Shown here piece by piece: positions 59,869 through 64,000 of a DNA stretch of 64,000 bases (position 1 is its first letter; the number at the start of each line of letters is the position of its first letter). This DNA is from Theileria orientalis strain Shintoku (taxonomy: Eukaryota; Apicomplexa; Aconoidasida; Piroplasmida; Theileriidae). The stretch covers positions 1,488,001 through 1,552,000 of the forward strand of contig NC_025263.1 in NCBI RefSeq assembly GCF_000740895.1. The letters are read 5' to 3'. The position numbers and the translations under genes are program-made. Under the pieces are notes generated by a model that saw nothing but the letters and a program-made list of their open reading frames with translations, made no database searches and was not told the origin of the DNA.

Positions 59869-61792
59869 ATGATTGACAGGTCTGATGAACTGTTTACAGA
59901 CCGTTCGGACGGATCAATGTCAATTTTGGCAACAAATTTGGAAAACAGGTTCAAAGTAAGAGACTCGCTATGCAAAGAGCTGATAGAAGCGCTATCGGAC
60001 TACTCGGATGTGTACAAAAGACTGAGGTCGATCACGATCATACTTAACTCAATACTGGTGAACTACGGAAACCTGATAGTGTACGACGAGAGGAACTACG
60101 TGCTGTCGAGAAATGACCTGGATAAAATACTGAGCGTCGAGATGTTGGAAGAAAAGGTGACAAGGCCCCTGATTTCAGGAGAGTACGCAAACGAGTTGCA
60201 GAGAGAGTCAGTGAAACTGCTGTTTGCAGTGTCAGCGCACCTGCCGCTGGAGGAGTACAGTAAGCTGTATAGCCAGGAGCTGCTGCTAACACTAATATCT
60301 ATCGCACAACAGTCGAGCATGGAGATGAGCGGGAACAGAGAAGTGTGGACCTCGTGCATCTCAATACTGAGGAACGTGATAAGCCAGGCTGAGTACCCAG
60401 TGGAAATGCTCAACAGAGTAGTGAGCTGCATATTCAGCATAGTGGATGAGCCCTCAGTGCAACTGTGCAACGAAATCGTGGCCAAAATAATGTTTAGAAG
60501 GGCGAACGAGGCTGAAAATAAGTTCCCGTTCATGGAGGCAAACGCATTCTTCACAATGAAGCTGACGAAGAGAATAGTGGAGTACCTGGTGACGGTGCTC
60601 GAGAGGACGCAGGACACAAGCATACTCACGACGAGCTGTGACTGCCTAATCGCAATATGCGAACACGCATTCGGAGTGGACATGTTTCTGGAGTCAGGGG
60701 GTCTCAAGAAGATCACGGACCTGGTGCTGATAGTTAACACGAAGCACGAGGCGATGCTCTCGCTGGACAAGTACAACAAGAGAGCAGACGTCTCTCCGAA
60801 GCTGACGAGCAGTTCGCCAATCATGAAGGTGAACCAGGCGTTCCACGAGATCTCCTTCAGCGCACTCTCAGTGATAAGCAAGGTGGCCTACACGTCGAAC
60901 CACAGGCAGATACTGCACCTGATCAACCACGAGCTGCCGGAGACACTGGTGAAGCTGCTAAGCTGCCCACTGACCAGCACGAAGGTGAAGGCGAGGGCGT
61001 GCAACACGCTGGGGAACCTGGGCTGCGAGACCGACAACGAGGTGCAGGCAGTGATCGACGCGGAGGCGCTCACGGTGCTAATGAGCACCTTCCAGACGGA
61101 GCTCGACCACAGCGTGAGGGTGGAGTCGGCGTACGCAATATGCGCCTGTCTGTCGAAGGCAAACAGGAAGCAAATCGGCTACATAATATCCTGTAACTCG
61201 AAAACGAACCACCTAGGTAAGAACATTTGTCTTGTAAACACCTGGAGGTAGCAGTAATACTGAAGGTGGTAGTAGTAGTAGTAGCAGTACCAGTAGTAGT
61301 GGTAGTAGTAACAGTAATAGATATACAGTAGTAACAGTAGTAGATAACACACAAACGGTTATATGAAACGAGTTTGAGTTAACTATGAGTTCATAAGTAG
61401 AGATATGACAAAATTATTAGGGGATGGAACCTGTATCGCATTAATATCGAGTATGTTGGACTTCATAGTTAAGTGTGACCCGACGAACGAAAGCAGCGTT
61501 AAGCTGTGCAGAGTAGTGTTGAACGGAATGGAAAACATACTGAAAGTGGGAGAAGATGAGACGAAGATGTATAAACTGACGGAAAACCCATACATTAACA
61601 TGTTCAGAGAAGCGGAGGTAAGAATTAGGTAGAAATAAAAGGAAGTACACTGTCTAAAACACACAGCACTAATGTGACAAACAGGGGGACGTCAAACTCT
61701 CGCAAGTGTGTTTCTTCCCGGAATATAACATAGCGAAGAAGGCCACAGGGATTCTGAGAGAATATTTTAACCAGGAAGAACACGGAATGTAA
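59869..61792 (+). CDS. Importin-alpha-like ARM-repeat protein
   Basis: Three exons: 59869-61216, 61421-61617, 61685-61792, with introns of 204 and 67 bp. Product 550 residues. ARM repeats run through it, clearest at ARACNTLGNLGCETDNEVQ, VIDAEALTVLMSTFQTELD, VESAYAICACLSKANRKQI and the C-terminal CRVVLNGMENILKVGEDETK, which equals the importin-alpha segment ending in G-L-E-N-I-L-K-V-G-E. Importin alpha bridges NLS cargo to importin beta. The N-terminus (MIDRSDELFTDRSDGSMSIL) has no Arg/Lys-rich importin-beta-binding domain, and the Trp-Asn pairs of NLS-binding ARM repeats are not apparent. It is therefore a divergent paralogue, perhaps with another partner. The 204-bp intron has a (TAG)n-like tract. 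Confidence 0.65.
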
Positions 61793-62019
61793 ATCGAGTA
61801 CACAATGGGGTGCCGTGCCAAGGATGCAGTAATATCACAAGATCATCAGTACATATTTAAGTGTAAACAATACACATAGTATAATCGTTAAAATCGTTGT
61901 TGTAACATACACTAAAGTAGAGTAAAACACAAAATAAAAACTAGATTCACAGTAGATCGTCTACACGCATTATAATAACACAAATAAACTTCAGATTTAA
62001 ATTTAATCATAAATCACCA

Positions 62020-62835
62020 ATGTACACAGTTGAATGTAGTAGATTAAAAAAAATTGACATGAAAACAGGACTGAAAAATAAGAGGAATCTGCCGCTGCTG
62101 AGAGGCAGAGTCCACCTACTAAACTTGGTGACCCTGCCGATTTTGGCAGTGTCAGTCATAAGGAACCACACAGAGTCGCAAATAGTAGTGGCTTACTTTA
62201 TATTCTTCGCCTGCTGCCTCTTTAACCTTATTGCGAGCTCAGTGCTGCACTTTAAAATATGGGACGAGCTTAGAATGGCACTGTTTACCAGGATAGACTA
62301 CGCAGGTGAGAATTAGTAAACACTTAGATGTGTAAAAGATCGAAAACGACACGAACATGAAATAATGTGTTTTTAGGCATATTTCTGGTGATAGGGAGTT
62401 CGGCATTCCCCTCGATTTTGTACTATATGAAAAACGACCTCTTTATGGCAATCGTATCGCTATTCCACTGGACAATAATATTTGCAGGTTTGAATACAAT
62501 TTTAAACAGTTTTCTTAGGAGTTTTTGGGGCACTGATATTTGACTTCTCAAAGACTTCAAAATCATTTCGATCAATCATATACCCGTTCTTTGGCATTCC
62601 GTACGCGTATTTGGCATACAAGTTACTGTTGGATGGCAAATACTACTCCATTTTGATGTCAATACTAACGGCAGCATTCTACATAACGGGGTCGGTGTTT
62701 TACGCAACAGGAACGCCGAATCTCATACCAGGAATATTTGAATCACACGAACTATTTCACTTGTTCTGTTGGTTGGCTTTTATGGCCTCCTTTTTCCTAA
62801 ACTATGACTTGACTAGACTAACTGTTAGTCAGTGA
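62020..62835 (+). CDS. PAQR/hemolysin-III family membrane protein, copy 1
   Basis: Three exons: 62020-62305, 62377-62487, 62519-62835, with introns of 71 and 31 bp, both phase 1. Product 237 residues with about seven hydrophobic spans. The C-terminal metal motif of HlyIII/adiponectin receptors is visible as HELFHLF, preceded by GIPYAYLAYKLL. The usual upstream Ser-His-Asp block is less clear: SVLHFKIWDE and LFHWTIIFA. Family members are membrane hydrolases or receptors (ceramidase-like in adiponectin receptors). No signal peptide; the basic N-terminus should be cytosolic. The downstream neighbour is a paralogue with the same intron positions. Confidence 0.8.
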
Positions 62836-63251
62836 GTGCAATAGTAACCGTAATATCATATTTGGATAAACAACTCACACATTCAATGTATATTGTAAAC
62901 TGTGTTCACATATATGAAACGAGGTGTAGATGGCAAGTAAAGTGGATAGGATATTGTAAATTTTATCTAATGTGTGTTAAACAAATTTTCGTAAACGCAG
63001 AAGTGTTGAATGACAATATGTGCAAAAAATAAAATACTAAATGATAAAAAGGGAAATAAAAGAAAATTTTTAATATGTATAAAGCAAATAACATATAAAC
63101 ATGAACAATGATCCCCATAGCATGGAATCTCAACAGAACTAAGGTTCACTACCAACCTCTTGATTTGAAACCCCTGTTGAAAAAAATAGTTAAGGAGTGG
63201 ATCGGTTAATCGCATTAAAAAATAACATATAGAATCTCCGGACATTAACTC
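62836..63251. other. Spacer between PAQR paralogues
   Basis: 416 bp, A+T-rich. No ORF with coding character and no repeat. It probably carries the promoter of the second copy. Confidence 0.5.
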
Positions 63252-64000
63252 ATGATTGGCCCCGAATTCGGTCTTTTAAAGATGAAGAGTCGTACTTCCT
63301 TGTCTAAATACATTGAAGGGCTTAGAAGCCATAACAGGATAGTACCGTTGCTCAGGGGAAGGGTCCACATACTTAACGTATTCATCTACCTATACACGAT
63401 TTATAAATTGAAGGACAAAAGTTTGGCTACGGAATTCAAATATGCCTACGCAGTGGTGTATTTCGTATCAATATTCGGCTCAATCATAATAGCATGGTAT
63501 CATAACAACGTTTGGGATTTGAAGCAGAGGGCTTTATTCAAGAGAGTAGATTACGCATGTTAGTAACTAATATTCACAAATTTATTTTTAGTTATATTTC
63601 TTTCGATCGTATCGCCTTGGTTTCCTGTTCACATTTACTACATAAAGGACTGGTTTACGGCTGCGTTCGTGCTACTACATTGGGGACTGGCAATCACGGG
63701 TGAGTTAAGAGTTCAAATAATGGCCTGTAGGAGTGCTGGCGTCGCTCATATATGACTTCTCTATGGCTCCAAAATGGCTTAGAGTGGTGTTTTTCAATAT
63801 AGTAGGCCAGTTGAACTGGCACGTAGCATACAAGATGTACACATCGGGAAGAGTTCGGGAGTTTTATTACTTCTTAACCGGAACCACACTTTACTTCCTA
63901 TCGGGGATAGTATACGCAGCGAAATACCCGAACCCTGTCTCTAGAATATTTGAACACCACGAAGTGATGCATCTCTTGGTAGTGGCAGGAAACCTTTTCG
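63252..64000 (+). CDS. PAQR/hemolysin-III protein, copy 2 (3' end cut)
   Basis: Exons 63252-63558, 63592-63699 and 63731 to the window end, with introns of 33 and 31 bp, both phase 1. The last exon is truncated by the window. A start at 63282 (second Met) would better match copy 1. The shared frame of the two paralogues is plain: PLLRGRVHILNV versus PLLRGRVHLLNL, KRVDYA versus TRIDYA just before intron 1, and IFEHHEVMHLL versus IFESHELFHLF at the His motif. The protein is a multi-span membrane protein of the same family. Sequence identity outside these blocks is low, so the duplication is old. Confidence 0.8.

Overview
This window is nuclear DNA of an apicomplexan piroplasm, most like a Theileria with moderate G+C such as the T. 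orientalis group. Four things point there: most introns are tiny (28-45 bp, GT..AG), genes are packed on both strands, coding DNA is clearly richer in G+C than the A+T-rich spacers, and the gene content includes an apicomplexan CCp-type LCCL adhesive protein, a RAP-domain protein and a ferlin with a C-terminal membrane anchor. Gene identities come from reading the translations. No database search was possible, and species assignment is inference.

Layout. 1-13.2 kb: partial TAF2-like gene (-), IPI1-like ribosome-biogenesis protein (+), exon junction protein MAGOH (+), NSA1/WDR74 (-), START-domain lipid-transfer protein (+), an acidic unknown (+), Nab2/ZC3H14-like zinc-finger protein (-). 14-22.5 kb: acetyl-CoA synthetase (+), transportin (-), thioredoxin (+), C15orf40-like DUF167 protein (-). 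22.6-28.7 kb: a degenerate proton-pyrophosphatase-like membrane protein (-) divergent from mitochondrial ribosomal protein bL28 (+). 28.8-43.6 kb: cohesin Scc3/STAG (-), AP-1 gamma adaptin (+), ferlin (-). 43.9-45.5 kb: two small unknowns (-). 46.1-52.2 kb: 16-exon CCp protein (+). 52.4-57.2 kb: polyprenol reductase SRD5A3/DFG10 (-), unknown (+), RAP-domain protein (+). 57.3-64 kb: metaxin/Sam37-like candidate (-), importin-alpha-like ARM protein (+), two tandem PAQR/hemolysin-III genes (+), the second cut by the window end.

Many genes are split by introns, so single reading frames show only parts of them. I rebuilt exon chains by requiring GT..AG borders, a continuous frame and agreement with the protein family. 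All but one multi-exon model closes cleanly; the exception (44803-45467) needs a weak donor.

The most interesting items are: a full-length pyrophosphatase fold whose catalytic Asp motifs are replaced and which carries a long polar insertion; a metaxin-like outer-membrane assembly candidate; unusually long introns built of tandem repeats (11 copies of 39 bp in the RAP gene, a 72-bp duplication in transportin, and a 31-bp repeat derived from its own splice acceptor in the CCp gene); and a tandem PAQR pair with conserved intron positions. I found no CRISPR array, transposon, tRNA or rRNA.
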